Source: Hymenochaete sp. R1 (lineage: Eukaryota > Basidiomycota > Agaricomycetes > Hymenochaetales > Hymenochaetaceae). Taken from it: 36,667 nucleotides of DNA. Numbering within the stretch: position 1 is the first letter of the stretch; each line of letters opens with the position of its first letter. The DNA is taken from assembly GCA_019400425.1 (NCBI GenBank), contig JAFREE010000202.1, positions 1 to 36,667 of the forward strand. Direction: 5' to 3'. The notes below the pieces were generated by a model. It made no database searches. It was not told where the DNA came from and saw only the letters and a list, made by a program, of their open reading frames with translations. A program made the translations under genes and the position numbers. Below are positions 10,627-21,395 of the stretch, piece after piece.

Positions 10627-11274
10627 GATAGACGACGGAAAGATAAGGAAAGAAGTGGGTAAAAAAAGCACTTGTGCAGATTGAAACCAATTATTCCATT
10701 CGCAACGTCATTTTCCCCATATCTGTGAAAGAAGTGAGTAGTACATACGTACTTGGACACAAATATTGCGCTTTTGCATACCTACGACGAAACCCTGTTT
10801 GATTCCAGGTAGGTTCGATATCGCATAGGGACAGCGAGAGAGGACCGGTAGGCATTGTATGATATTTCCGACGTATTTTAAAACGTCTCTTGGCCTTCGG
10901 CATTGTTATGATTATATCATCCATGTTGGCGGAATAGGAAGGAGTTGGTGACAGTGAAACTCGAAAGCGAATGCAAAACTGACCTGACTGGGGCGCCGAT
11001 ATAGTGACGTAAGCAGATATTAGCATTAGATAAGTAGTGTACAATAAACGAAGGGACTTCGACTCCTCAGTCCTTTGCCTTTGCTTTGCTTAAACCGTCT
11101 CACTTACCAACCGGAAAAAACCGTCTCAGACCATACTTTATTTTCTCATCGTCTCCATGGCACATATGGTTAGAGCTCTGCTGATCCTCAAGTCTTACCA
11201 TTTCTTTCGTTTTGCCATATGAACGCCTATCTTTGTACATGTGCATGTTTGCAAAAAAAAGCGCGACCAGATTA
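10627..11274. other. Intergenic between CCF pseudogene and foldback element
   Basis: No gene was recognised. An open frame on the minus strand (10691-11044) has no motif and its composition looks random. The region becomes AT-rich towards the foldback element. Confidence 0.5.
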
Positions 11275-11515
11275 CACAGCAGGCATAGTCGAATCATTTG
11301 GCTAGACATATTTGTCAAAAAGTGTGATATATATTCGTTATATCTTTTGGGATTTTTTGTGTCAATAAATCCGAAAATATATCCTTACTTTGGCAGGGGG
11401 ATTAGAATATATTTTCGAATTTTAATGACCCTGGAAACCCCAAAACATATAACGAATATTTTTCACACTTTTCAATGAATACGTCGGGCCAAAAGATTCG
11501 ACCATGCCTGCTGTG
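11275..11515. mobile_element. Foldback MITE with TTA target duplication
   Basis: A 241-bp inverted repeat, non-coding and AT-rich. The termini are CACAGCAGG and CCTGCTGTG, and both ends are flanked by TTA (11272-11274 and 11516-11518), consistent with a 3-bp target-site duplication. The left arm (about 11275-11384) matches the reverse complement of the right arm (about 11405-11515) over nearly its whole length with scattered mismatches; for example GGCATAGTCGAATC is matched by GGCATGGTCGAATC, and ATTCGTTATAT occurs in both arms. The loop is about 20 nt. A TWA target duplication is the hallmark of PIF/Harbinger transposons, so this is best read as a Tourist-type MITE moved by a transposase elsewhere. 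No transposase is encoded here. Confidence 0.75.
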
Positions 11516-11580
11516 TTAGTTCTAGCCCGGGCCGAAGCAATACAATTAAGCAAGACGCAGCAACAGACGACGGAAAGTAT

Positions 11581-12518
11581 TTACGCATGCCTCATTACTG
11601 TAGGAAAGTACGTGTACCTGCATGCTCTCTTCCACTGACCTTCTTACCTTGGTTTCGTTCGACTTTATACTCGAGGCTAAGGAGAATCTCGTCACATTCC
11701 TTCAAAAGCCCTTGGCTTGTGTGGCGATGACGCTCGGCAGAGATGAGGACAGATAGCTCGGGGTCGTTACGAATGGCATTCTTCCAAGCAGTGTCATCGT
11801 CCGTGGGAAATGCTTCAAAAATGTTCAGATCTGGGTCGTTTTGAATTACATCCTTCAATAAGGTGTCGTTATCCGCAGCTGAGGCTTCATAAACGACCTC
11901 CTCTTCCGTGTGGTCGAGCGATGCAAGCTCGTTGAGCCATATCTTGACCGTGTGCTCGTCCAAGTCTAACGACGTTCCATGTAGCCATCGTGAAAGTGCG
12001 TCTGTGAAATCATAGGGCGTATCGACAGCCAAGCGAACACGGCCCAATGCTTCCTTTCTGGATGCAAAATCGGTTTCTAAGATTTTCCCTTCCTTCTCAG
12101 CGACCTTGAGCTTCCTATGATGCCAGCGAAGCTTGCCTAGGTCGGCCATTCTCTCAAGTCGCTTCAGTCGGGCATCAAGGAAATGCTTCTGACGCTGGAG
12201 CAGGGCAGCATCGTGGTCGGCATCCTTTCTCACGCGCTCCAAGAAGTCGTTGCGTACCTCTTTAAAGTACTTGATTTGTCTTGTTAGGTTACTGTTTGCC
12301 TGAGGAAATTTATATGGCTTGAGCGCTTCTTCAGTGTGTGTGCGAGCTTTATCCTCAAATTGTTTGAGCTCATCCTCGATTTTCTGGGGAATAAAGACAC
12401 ATTCCTCTGGGCCTGGATCTCCTAGAGAAAGCTCCACCTTGCGTTTCCTCGTGCTGTGCGGAGGGTCGTCAGAAGATCTTCTACTGCGCTTTGAGGACGT
12501 GGAGGAAGGCTCTGCCAT
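11581..12518 (-). CDS. CCF-family coiled-coil protein, intact copy (function unknown)
   Basis: Not a family I recognise. Exon 1 is 12518-11648 and a probable exon 2 is 11597-11581 (50-nt intron with GTAAG donor and CCTACAG acceptor), giving 295 residues. Without splicing the frame ends at 11595 after an unrelated tail. The ATG at 12518 (MAEPSSTSSKR) was chosen because both broken copies start likewise. Residues 1-35 are rich in Ser and basic residues (KRSRR, RKRKVE), a possible nuclear signal. A long charged helix region (about 45-165) contains RQKHFLDARLKRLERMADLG, probably a coiled coil. The C-terminal module has DFTDALSRWL, VKIWLNELASLDHTEEE, WKNAIRNDPELSVLISAERHR and LLKECDEILLSL. No signal peptide or membrane segment is visible. 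The nearest copy is the pseudogene at 9868-10626. Confidence 0.75.
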
Positions 12519-13086
12519 GATGGGTGATGGAAAGATAAAGAGAGAAGCGGCCAAGCAGGTGAGACTTGAAATACCTTCCCCCGTCATCCCCCTAATGCAA
12601 TGTCAAGCTTTGTGCGCGGAAGTGCGCGCAATAGACTAGGCCAAGGTTAAACCCATATTGCACTTATTGCACGTCTGGATCTGCAAGATCTTGCTGGCGT
12701 CAAACAGTAATAACGTTCCGAGCCCCGCCATTGTTTTCGGCGGTTTATCCTCCGCATTCTCGACGATGTTGACAAATCTGTATGCCCGACCGGGTGAGAA
12801 GGACATGCCTGGGCCTGGATGAGACAGCAAGAGCGTAAAAAGAGCGGAGGCTACTTTGAGAGAAAGAACTGGCAAAGTACGTGATGCAACGTCATCACTG
12901 ATGATTACGTAATATCCCACGCACTTCATGAAATTTATATTAAGGTAAAATTCATCCAATACTTGTAAGTAATAGTAGTAAATATAGTGATATTATATAT
13001 TGTCTATTTCCTTTGCTGCTCTTGCGACCGGCGCCAATCATCCCGTAGCCACAGAACGCAAGTTTGGAACCCTGTTCGTCCAGTAA
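12519..13086. other. Intergenic between CCF gene and Rab escort protein
   Basis: The upstream region of the CCF gene (-) and 3' flank of the REP gene (-). No conserved element or repeat was recognised. An AT-rich stretch at about 12940-13005 is probably the REP 3' flank. Confidence 0.5.
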
Positions 13087-14865
13087 TCAAGCGATGACGT
13101 CCTCGTCATCCAGTTCTTCGGGCAAAGGGGGCCAAAACGGCACTTCGCCAGCATCGCCTCTCCCGAGTTTCTGTAATGCCTCGCGGAAAATCCCCTCGGC
13201 AGCTTGAGCAGCTTCATCTGCACCTTCAGCAAGGTTCGGAGAAAGAGGCGAGGATAAAAGGACATTTTGTTCTCTGAGGGTCCTGAGCCGCTGTTGGTTG
13301 GCAGGCGACGAGATATCCAAAAGCTTTTTTGTGAAGAAAACTTGGAAAAGAACAGTGACTTGAGATGCACTATCAGAGCTCGGGTGAATCTGAGTAAGGG
13401 TTGACTCTAGATACGGGCGTAGAAGGGTCTCGGGACTGATCTGTTCGCTGCTCTCGGCCTTATCGACAGTGGTACTCAAATATACCAGACCTTGTAAATT
13501 TCGTCAGGGAAAGAAATTCCAATTTTTAAAACAGCAACGAGATTCTCACATTTGCCGCGAGGGCAAGACATTGTCCCGTCACCATTGATGAGCGCATTCA
13601 CAGGACTGGATGAACATCCGTCCTTCAGTTCTCCGGGAGGAAATACGAACAGTGCACCATCAGTCGGTCTCACATCATCCACTCTAGTTGAATGAAGCTC
13701 GCCGTCAACGAGAGCGATGCATGAAAACTGTAACTTTGAAGGCGCCGTATCATCTTCTTCTACTCCGGTAAATTGTTGTAGATAATCCGTGGATGAGATG
13801 AACAAGTCGGCAGTGATCTTTTCTGGTAGATCCGAGTCCCCTTCGTTCGAGTTCAACGAGATCGATTTGGGAGAGCCGGGTGAAGAAGAGACCGTAAGGT
13901 CCTGTCCTAGAATGTACATGCTTCCAGATACTGCGGAGACTCTGCGTCATCGGGGCGAAAATCAGTAGGAGAATATCAAATGGGGTAAGAAATATGTCGT
14001 ACCTGCAGAATCCCTGAGCGATCTCTCCGAGGCCGCCGTACTGACCAATTAGAAACGGTGAGTCACCATATCGGCCAGCAGAACGCAGAAAAGCTCGAAG
14101 ACGTTGCAGCGATGGCAGTACGCTATCTGGAAAGATTATTACGATCGATGCATTGCATCACAAGCAATGTTTTCTTACCTGTTTCAGATTGATTGAGAGC
14201 CAGCGCAAACGCAATCGTTGAGGCGAGCTCCTTGGAGAGCGAGAACGAGTTCTCCAAGAACAACAAAAAGTTCTCCTCTTCTTTCCCATTATACTCCGAT
14301 GCGCTCTCGAAATCGCCACCTGCGAACATCAAGAAACGCATTAGCAACCTTTTGTCCTTCAACGAAAGCTCCTTCGACTTGAAGATCTCTTCTTTACTTC
14401 CCGGTACGTTCCGGAACCCAGAATTCTGCGAGAAGACTGATATACGATTAAGGAGCTTGAAGCCGCCATAGCGTGCGACTCCAGAGGCAATCAGGGTGTC
14501 GATGAAAGGGCCGCGCGCAGGCAAAACAGACGGTGACAGAGATACATAGTATGACCTTGAAGGTGGAGGAAGCTCGCCACTTGTTGACATCGAAGAGTGT
14601 TTGGATGATGATCCCGATGCTACTGATCCTACCACAGAGCCAATCCATTTGTTCATTTCATCCGCAGAGAAGCTGGCCTCATCTGCGCCATAGTGTTCAT
14701 TTCTGTCTATGTGTGCGACTTTACAGCCCGCTTTTGCAAGTGCGCTGTGAGGCTTTTTCAGCCGTTCTGTTCCTCTCGAAGAGAACAAAGATGGTATACA
14801 TACGCTGCAGCTATCGATTCTGTAAGTCCTGTTCCAAGTATGATTACTTGAAAGTGTTCGTCCAT
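13087..14865 (-). CDS. MRS6: Rab escort protein (Rab geranylgeranyltransferase component A)
   Basis: Presents newly made Rab GTPases to the geranylgeranyl transferase. Five exons: 14865-14804, 14744-14179, 14126-14003, 13941-13550 and 13490-13087, giving 515 residues. The N-terminal dinucleotide-fold motif of the GDI/REP superfamily is VIILGTGLTESIAAAALAKAGCKV, followed by HIDRNEHYG. Further conserved blocks are the YGG-type segments GVARYGGFKLL and FLIGQYGGLGEIAQGFCR, and VSAVSGSMYILGQ. The join SCPRGKC/LVYLSTTVDK fixes intron 4, because the unspliced frames collide there. The acidic stretch between ADEMNKW and SGELPPPSRSYYVSLSP, and the length beyond 450 residues, favour REP over plain Rab GDI. 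The C-terminus is EELDDEDVIA. Introns were inferred by hand. Confidence 0.87.
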
Positions 14866-15365
14866 TGTATCTAGGTGGTGGTTAGTGAAATAAAGTATCA
14901 CGCGCGGCAAAGTCGCGCCCTAACAAGAGATAACATTCCCACGCCACATCCAACCCCTACCTTTCCTGTCGCATTTCCCCGAGAGTTTCGGCGCACGCAA
15001 CTTACTGACAAGATGAAATAAAAATAACGACATTGCGCGTATACATGACCATCGGCTTTCAAACGTCCCGTACTTGGTAGGGACCCAGCCCCTATTTCAT
15101 TGAGCAACAAAATACCAATAATGCTAGTACGTTTCATAGAATGTTAGAGCCTGTAGCAAAGCTATCGTGTCAAAACTTGACAAATAAACCGTCATTAAGT
15201 AACAATCTCTGCCGCCCGAGGCAACGATCCGCTCCTCTTGCTTTTATTTTCGTCATGATATCCAATGTAGATTTATTGATCAATTTGACCAGATATAAAT
15301 AGATGAAATACATGGACATCATGATCAACCCCGTAATGCTCTTCCATCCACCTTCTCACAATCCG
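14866..15365. other. Intergenic between REP and mt3
   Basis: Upstream of REP and downstream of mt3, both minus strand. No gene, RNA or repeat was recognised. Confidence 0.5.
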
Positions 15366-16435
15366 CTACGGCTTCCTCGCACTTACAGCAATAGTGTCAA
15401 AATACACAGGTGTTACATCCCACTCCGCAAACGCCTTCTCGAGAACCTCATCTATCTCCTCCTGGCTAGATGCAAGCCCCTCCACGAACGCTGCGTGGCC
15501 GAAGACACGCATCACCCTCTCCATGCTTTTGCGGCGTTTCTTTCCGAATCGTCGCGCTTGATCCAATGAGACCATCATCGACTTCGAGGAAAGGAGAGGA
15601 TATTTGGTAGCAACGGTACGTATGTCGACGAAGCCCTCGGCATGAAGAAATTCTTCTAACCGTGCTGACACGTCCCAAACGATATCTCGTTTCTCTGCTA
15701 TGGACCGAATCCATCCTTCTAATATCTTCGTGTACTCCAGTCCTTGCGAGCTCGATTTGTCAATAATGTCATCATTTCCCTCGTCGAATGGGAAGATATT
15801 TGTCCCAAACTCGATAAGTTGTAGTTGTCCGCCTGGTTTAAGTACTCGTTTGAATTCAGAGAGAGCCTGTTTCCACATTGGGGCGGAGAAAGCGAGAACG
15901 AGGAGACGCTGATTTATGAAATCGAATGTGGAAGTCCAATCAGACGGAAGGGAGAGTGTCGATGCTTCAACGAAGGCGACATTTGGTGGAACTTGGATTG
16001 GTGAACTGTCAGTGGCGGGCGAAGTTTCCTGCAAAGCGGTCGAAGGGAACATGATTCCTGAAAGATCTGTGCCATAGAGCTGGACGAAGCTCGGGAGGAC
16101 CTTTGCGAGATCAAGAATCCATGCGCCTAGAGAAAGAGAAAACGAGATTAGCATGTCGTCTTGAGTATAAGTCGCACATGCAAACACTAACCGCCTCCAG
16201 TCCCAGCATCCAACACCTTCTCAGCAAGGGTCAAGTTCACGCTGTCATCAACAACGAGCCGTCCGCCGAAAACGTCGACCAAGGTTTCGTGTTGACTTTG
16301 GAGCCTGTACGAAAAACAATAAGTCTATGACTTTAAAGTACAGCAAAAAAATATAGCTTACCTCTGCCTCTCGAGTTCGTCTCTGGGAAGCACGTACTTC
16401 TCGGCCGGAGCCTTGTTTATTTTGCTCTTTCCCAT
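15366..16435 (-). CDS. Class I SAM-dependent methyltransferase (mt3)
   Basis: Three exons: 16435-16362, 16304-16192 and 16126-15366, giving 315 residues. It starts MGKSKINKAPAEKYVLPRDELERQR. Motif I is VLDAGTGGGAW, assembled across intron 2. Then come YGTDLSGIMFPS, FDFINQRLLVLAF and RVLKPGGQLQLIEFG. It is longer than mt1 and mt2 through inserts after the MFPS block (QETSPATDSS) and after IEFG (an acidic, Ser-rich loop). mt4 is clearly its tandem duplicate, with nearly identical exon 1 and exon 2 (74 and 113 nt in both). Acceptor substrate unknown. A TATA element lies about 50 nt upstream and the upstream 300 bp is duplicated before mt4. Confidence 0.88.
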
Positions 16436-16480
16436 TGTAAGATAAGTTCTTCGTTTGAAGGGTGATGCTATTGTGTATGC

Positions 16481-16490
16481 TCCTTTTATA
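16481..16490 (-). promoter_or_regulatory. Probable TATA element of mt3
   Basis: TATAAAAGGA on the minus strand, about 46-55 nt upstream of the mt3 ATG. The same element in the same context is present in mt4. Confidence 0.5.
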
Positions 16491-16798
16491 TGCGGATGTT
16501 TACGCAAATATTCAGGCTTTGTTTAGGAATAATCTCCGTGACCGTCTCTGTTGTATCCCATCAACTCGAGAATCGAAATACGGTAGCGTCCGGTGTGGCC
16601 GTTTGGGGCGCACCAGAAGTCTGAGTACACCACTCATTCTTACACGTTCGATCGAATCTACATTTCGCGGCACTAGAACAGGGATTCTAAACAATTGAGA
16701 GATTGTGTGAGCACGGCAGATATGAAAACGCCATCGAGATCCACGAAGAGTAACGCTTACTCGCGGATCCGATAGTTAGAACTTGTGAGTGCTCGACT
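16481..16798 (-). repeat. Promoter block duplicated between mt3 and mt4 (mt3 copy)
   Basis: Runs from the TATA element to about 360 nt upstream of mt3. It matches the block at 18594-18893 with interspersed mismatches and indels. The best conserved stretches include ACGTTCGATCGAATCTACATT, CGCTTACTCG and TTAGAACTTGTGA (each read on the plus strand). Confidence 0.75.
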
Positions 16799-17520
16799 TC
16801 GGCGGCTCGCAGGTGCCTTCATCGTGGACGCAGCGCGAGTTATAATTATAGGGCTACCGTACCGGTTTGTAGAAATGCTTATCCCGAGCACTACACTCTG
16901 CGTAGCCGGCGAGGTCATGAAACGGTGAGTGTGTTTCACATTACACCGAGAGTCGGTTGAAACAGTGGGAGACTAAAAAGTAAGTTTTTTTTTTGCATTG
17001 CATACCACATCTATGGGAAACACACCTCGTTAAGCATTACACTTGATACGTTCCTTTCCTAGAGCCACATTGCTCATTGCCGCTCATTAGTGCATTCTGG
17101 CATAGTATGCAACTGACACCGTCACCGTCAAGAGAAATGCAATGATTGAGGCGTTTATTTGAATTTGAGGCTCCGCGACGAGTATTAGATGAAAGGACGG
17201 AACGACGAATAAGCTTCAAACGTCGGGGAGCGGGCGGTGACAGCTTCTAAGGCGTTCCCAGAATGCGGCAAAGTTATCGTTTCAGAACTTAACGAAAGAG
17301 CGGTCTTCGCACGAGAACTTTCCACGTGTGTTTTCTGGCAGCTGCTGGTGTGGGACAATGAATTTTCAAACATCAACACCGCCCTCCCCTTTGCTCATAT
17401 TTACCTAGTCAAAAAGGTTACTACAGCTATTCGATCATCATAGAAGCTGACCTAATATTGATCAAAAAGTGCATACACGTCAAGTCTCCGTATCCTCTTC
17501 ACCCACGCTCTTCCGAACCA
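16799..17520. other. Spacer between tandem methyltransferase units
   Basis: About 720 bp between the end of the mt3 promoter block and the mt4 stop codon. No gene, RNA or clear repeat was seen. Short open frames lack motifs. Confidence 0.5.
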
Positions 17521-18545
17521 TTACGGCTTCCGAGCGTTCACAGCAATAGCGTCAAAATACACAGGTGCCGCATCCCACTCGGCACGCGCCTTCTTGAAAA
17601 TCTCATCTACCTCTTCCTTGCTTGATGCAAGTCCTTCTGCAAGCGCCGCATCACCAAACACATGCATCACCCTCTCAATATTGTCGCGACGTTTCGCTCC
17701 GAGCAACAGCGCTTCTTCCTCTGAGGCAGAGGTCGAATTCGAGGGGGCAAGTGGATACTTGGCAGCGACGGTACGTATGTCGATGAAACCCTCGGCACGG
17801 AGGAACTCTTCCAGTCGTGTTGAAACATCCCAAACGAGATCTCTTTTCTTTGTTATGATCCGAATCCAGTCTTCAAATTTCTTCGTGTACTCCAATTCTT
17901 GCGAACTCGACTCGCCAATTCCGCTATCACTTCCCTCATTGTAAGGGAGGAATGTCGTTCCGAACTCGATGAGCTGTAGTTGTCCGCCCGATTTGAGCAC
18001 GCGCTTGAATTCGGAGAGAGCTTGCTTCCACATAGGAGCGGTGAAGCCTCCAACGAGGAGACGTTGGTTTATAAAGTCGAAGGTCGAAGTCCATTCCGAA
18101 GGCAGAGCGAGGGTAGAAGCTTCGACGAAAGTGAGGTTCGATGGAACTGCGGCTGAAGGGAACATGATGCCTGAGAGATCGCTACCGCAGAGCTGAACGC
18201 CGTTCGGAAGGGACTTTGCGAGATCAAGGATCCATGCACCTGCAAAATGAAATCAATTCACTATTCAAGCTGTTAGACAAGCATGCGAGTACTTACCACC
18301 TCCAGTTCCGGCATCCAACACTTTTTCAAAGTGAGATAAGTCTATATTGTCATCAACGACAAGGCGCCCGCCGAAAACGTCGACCAGGGTTTCATGCTGG
18401 CTCTGAAGTCTGCACGAATAGCGTTAAGTTTCTTCTCAAATACTTGTGAAAAGAGGCCTTGAATGGCTCACCTCTGTCTCTCGAGCTCGTTTCTCGGTAA
18501 CACATACGTCTCAGTCGGAATATCACTACCTTCGCTTTTGCCCAT
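17521..18545 (-). CDS. Class I SAM-dependent methyltransferase (mt4)
   Basis: Three exons: 18545-18472, 18409-18297 and 18239-17521, giving 301 residues. It starts MGKSEGSDIPTETYVLPRNELERQR. Motif I is VLDAGTGGGAW, followed by GSDLSGIMFPS, FDFINQRLLVGGF, RVLKSGGQLQLIEFG and a C-terminal AVNARKP shared in form with mt3 (AVSARKP). The Pro of the usual KPGG loop is Ser here (KSGG). It lacks the 14-residue insert that mt3 has after MFPS. This is the second unit of the mt3/mt4 tandem duplication. Substrate unknown. Confidence 0.88.
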
Positions 18546-18593
18546 TGTGAGGAAGTTGTGCCCTTGAAGAGGAATATAGCGGAATCTGCATAT

Positions 18594-18893
18594 GACCCTT
18601 TTATATACGGACGGTTGAAACAATGCATCGGTTAAGAACAAGCTCCGCGTCCGTCTCCATCGTATCCTAACTCAGTCGAGATGCGTCAGTACCCGGTGTG
18701 GGGTGCACCCGAAGTCCGCGCGCGCTATTCACTCGGACACGTTCGATCGAATCTACATTACACGGCACCAAATGGACGGATTCTGAGAAATAGAGCGTTC
18801 GTGTGAGCGCAAAATTAAGAGTCCGACGTTGAGGAATTGAAATATCAACGCTTACTCGTTATTATAGCATTAGAACTTGTGAATGGTCAACAC
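18594..18893 (-). repeat. Promoter block duplicated between mt3 and mt4 (mt4 copy)
   Basis: Partner of 16481-16798. It contains the same ordered short conserved stretches, so the duplication covered the gene plus at least 300 bp of upstream DNA. Confidence 0.75.
18596..18607 (-). promoter_or_regulatory. Probable TATA element of mt4
   Basis: TATATAAAAGGG on the minus strand, about 51-62 nt before the mt4 ATG at 18545. Confidence 0.5.
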
Positions 18894-20018
18894 CAACGCC
18901 CACGGACATTATCGTCGCTGACGTCGTAAGAGATCCCATCGTTCTCGAAATGAATGACTGTCGGGGAAGGTGTCATGCCCGAGGCGTTAACTAAGGCTCA
19001 CGGTTCGAGTAATAGATAGGGACGTAAAAAAGACTAGAAGGACGTTATCTCAGGCAGAGTGAAGCGTCGAAGTTCGGTTAGTGGCGCATTACAGGAGACC
19101 TCGGTCGAGTGAAGGAAGGTCGGTCTGTTACGGACTTCAATCACTAAAAACTCTCGTAAGTTCAATAAGCCGGCCGCGTGCGCGTGTCTATAGCGTTTGA
19201 GAAGTTTTTATAGTATGCAGGGACTAAAACCAGTGGCGATAAAAATGTGTAGCATACCCGTAAAACGTTACAATATCGGCGATTGTGTTGCTAAATGGTC
19301 AAAGGATATCGAGGGCAGAAAGTCGTTCCCGATAAGTTCGCTGTCCTCTCTTTACAATTTGTTGTTGGAGATCCCGAGCATTTTTGTAGCAAGATTATGC
19401 TACAGACAACGATACCAGAGCTGTAGACGTTATACAGTATCATGTAAGTTGCATGATTTCATCTGAACAATGTGAAGGAACGCACTTTGCTGCCGTCTTC
19501 AATTTGATGTCTAAATCGCGCTTCGGCTGGTTGCTCGACTTTCAAGATAAATTTTGGAGTGATTGGCCAAATGTAAGGCAAGACTCATGAATATCGTGTA
19601 CGTCTGAAGAAACGAGGAGCACACCCTCAGGATGGTGTGCATTACGCATTGCGATTGATATTCATCCCGGCATTCGAGTTCCCACGCAGCAGGGTGACTG
19701 GGCGACAACAAACGACCGAGGGCTCGGACATTTTCTCTTTATGTTTCCCCTTTTCTAAGACGTAATCGAGTTTGATGTTTGGTTGTGCGGACTACGGCGC
19801 TCAAAAAGTCTCGGTCATGTAAAGGAATTTGAAGGTCATGGTAAAAGGTGAACAAGTTGAGGACGGAATCGGTTTTGTCGGGATCGGTCTTCAGTGATCG
19901 ACAAAGGACTACCAATGTACCAACGACGAGCGCCCGAAATCCAGGTCCTTGAACTGACTTCTATAACTTAAACTTTCGACGATTGTCGGACGCTTCATCA
20001 AGCAAAATAGCCATAGAA
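18894..20018. other. Long intergenic region before SCO1
   Basis: About 1.1 kb with no recognisable gene. Open frames here are short and lack motifs or splice partners. The 3' part carries the SCO1 promoter. The frame of SCO1 exon 1 extends to 19983 but contains no ATG before 20019. Confidence 0.5.
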
Positions 20019-21160
20019 ATGAACATCAGCGCCCAACTCCGCGCCTTCACAACCAAAGCTCACTGCACACGTTCAGCTCCGTGGCGAGCATCCTCCTCAC
20101 TATATTCCAGCAATATTCTCTGTCCGAACGCTTCCTCAAGGCGGTTCAACTCGACACAAGGGCCTGAAAGGCCGCAAAATTCTGGATCGTCGAGCTCGAA
20201 TGGGGATACGGATAAAGTGAAGAAACATCAGGTCTCCTCGTACGGTGCAGGCGCAGGCGCAGGAGCGAGGGACAAGGCAGCAGCGGGCGTGTTTACGCCC
20301 AAGGCAGCTATAGTGTTCGTCGTGACGGGGATTGGGCTCTATTTTTATTTCGACATGGAGAAGAAGAAGTTGCAGGAACAAAAGAGTTGAGTCTTCTCCT
20401 TCCTTGTATCTTGTTGCTTGTATTTCTCCTGGTTCAGGCCGTACTTTTTGCACAATCCATGTGCTACCATTCTTCCTTGAACGCCAAACTAAGTGTGGTC
20501 CAGCTGACTCGGTGGTATGTCTCTTCTTGCAGAGAAAGAGCTTGAAACGCGCAGATGGGGCAAAGCAGCCGTCGGCGGTCCCTTCCAATTAACAACACAC
20601 AATGGAGAACCGTTCACGGAAAAGAACCTCCTTGGGAAATGGAGCTTAGTATACTTTGGCTTCACGAACTGCCCTGATATCTGTCCCGACGAGTTGGACA
20701 AGATGACAGAGGTCGTGAACGTTCTTGGTGCGTCTGGTTTCCACTCATCCATTCGTTCGAGTTCTTGGCCAACTCTTCTGTGTATGTTTTGCAACCCTCT
20801 GCAGATAAAGACTACGGTCCCATAACCCAGCCCATCTTTGTCTCCGTCGACCCGGCCCGGGACCCCCCACCCCAAATCGCCCACTACCTCCGCGACTTCC
20901 ACCCGCGCCTCATCGGCCTATCCGGTACCTACGACCAGACGCGCGCCATGTGCAAAGTTTACCGCGTCTATTTCAGCACGCCTAAGGATGCGAAGCCCGA
21001 GGGGGATTACCTCGTGGACCACTCAATTTATTTTTACTTGATGGATCCGGAGGGGGAATTTGTGGAGGCATTTGGCAAGGTGAATACGGTTGGGGAGGTT
21101 GTGGGGAAAGTGAGGGAGGAAGTGGAGAGGTGGAAGGAGATGCACGGGAAGGTTGCTTGA
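20019..21160 (+). CDS. SCO1: SCO1-type mitochondrial copper chaperone
   Basis: Delivers copper to the Cu-A site of cytochrome c oxidase subunit 2 in the inner mitochondrial membrane. Three exons: 20019-20385, 20533-20727 and 20805-21160, giving 305 residues. Residues 1-45 are Arg/Ser/Ala-rich without acids, a mitochondrial presequence. A single membrane helix lies at about 94-112 ([17 protein letters not shown]). The thioredoxin-like domain follows, with the copper-binding pair C169 and C173 in [14 protein letters not shown] and the distal ligand H260 in [23 protein letters not shown] and [12 protein letters not shown] are family blocks. Intron 1 is long (147 nt) with a weak donor (GTTGAG), so its exact boundary is less certain than the rest. 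The convergent neighbour NDUFB7 is also a respiratory-chain gene. Confidence 0.93.
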
Positions 21161-21395
21161 GATGTGCCATGGAGAGGTTTGAATGGCGGAGAGGGAGAAG
21201 AGATCTTGTATCCTACATGAGAACTTAATGTTGTTCGTACCACACCAAACACCACTCTAACTCTTACTGACCACCGACAAAATAATAAAGGGGCTTGCAC
21301 TGAAGGCACGCTTTGTGAGACTCTAAATTGGGTGAGGAAGCTATTCTATAACACCGCCAACCCAAATCACAGTACTAGACTTCGCGGTACCGCGT

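Noticed and set aside
10691..11044. Minus-strand open frame of 117 codons
   Set aside because: No recognisable motif, no splice partners, and it sits in degenerating intergenic DNA between a pseudogene and a MITE.
11212..11478. Plus-strand open frame of 88 codons
   Set aside because: It lies almost entirely in the foldback element and has no motif.
13750..13950. Alternative minus-strand frame in the REP gene
   Set aside because: It overlaps REP exon 4 out of frame and ignores the splice acceptor needed to join the conserved FCR-VSAVSGSMYILGQ block.
624..18545. Secondary metabolite gene cluster, suggested by four methyltransferases
   Set aside because: No polyketide synthase, NRPS, terpene synthase, P450 or transporter is present, and the genes are separated by unrelated housekeeping genes.
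19197..19466. Possible small gene upstream of SCO1
   Set aside because: The frame has no motif, no convincing start context and no splice partners; composition resembles the surrounding non-coding DNA.
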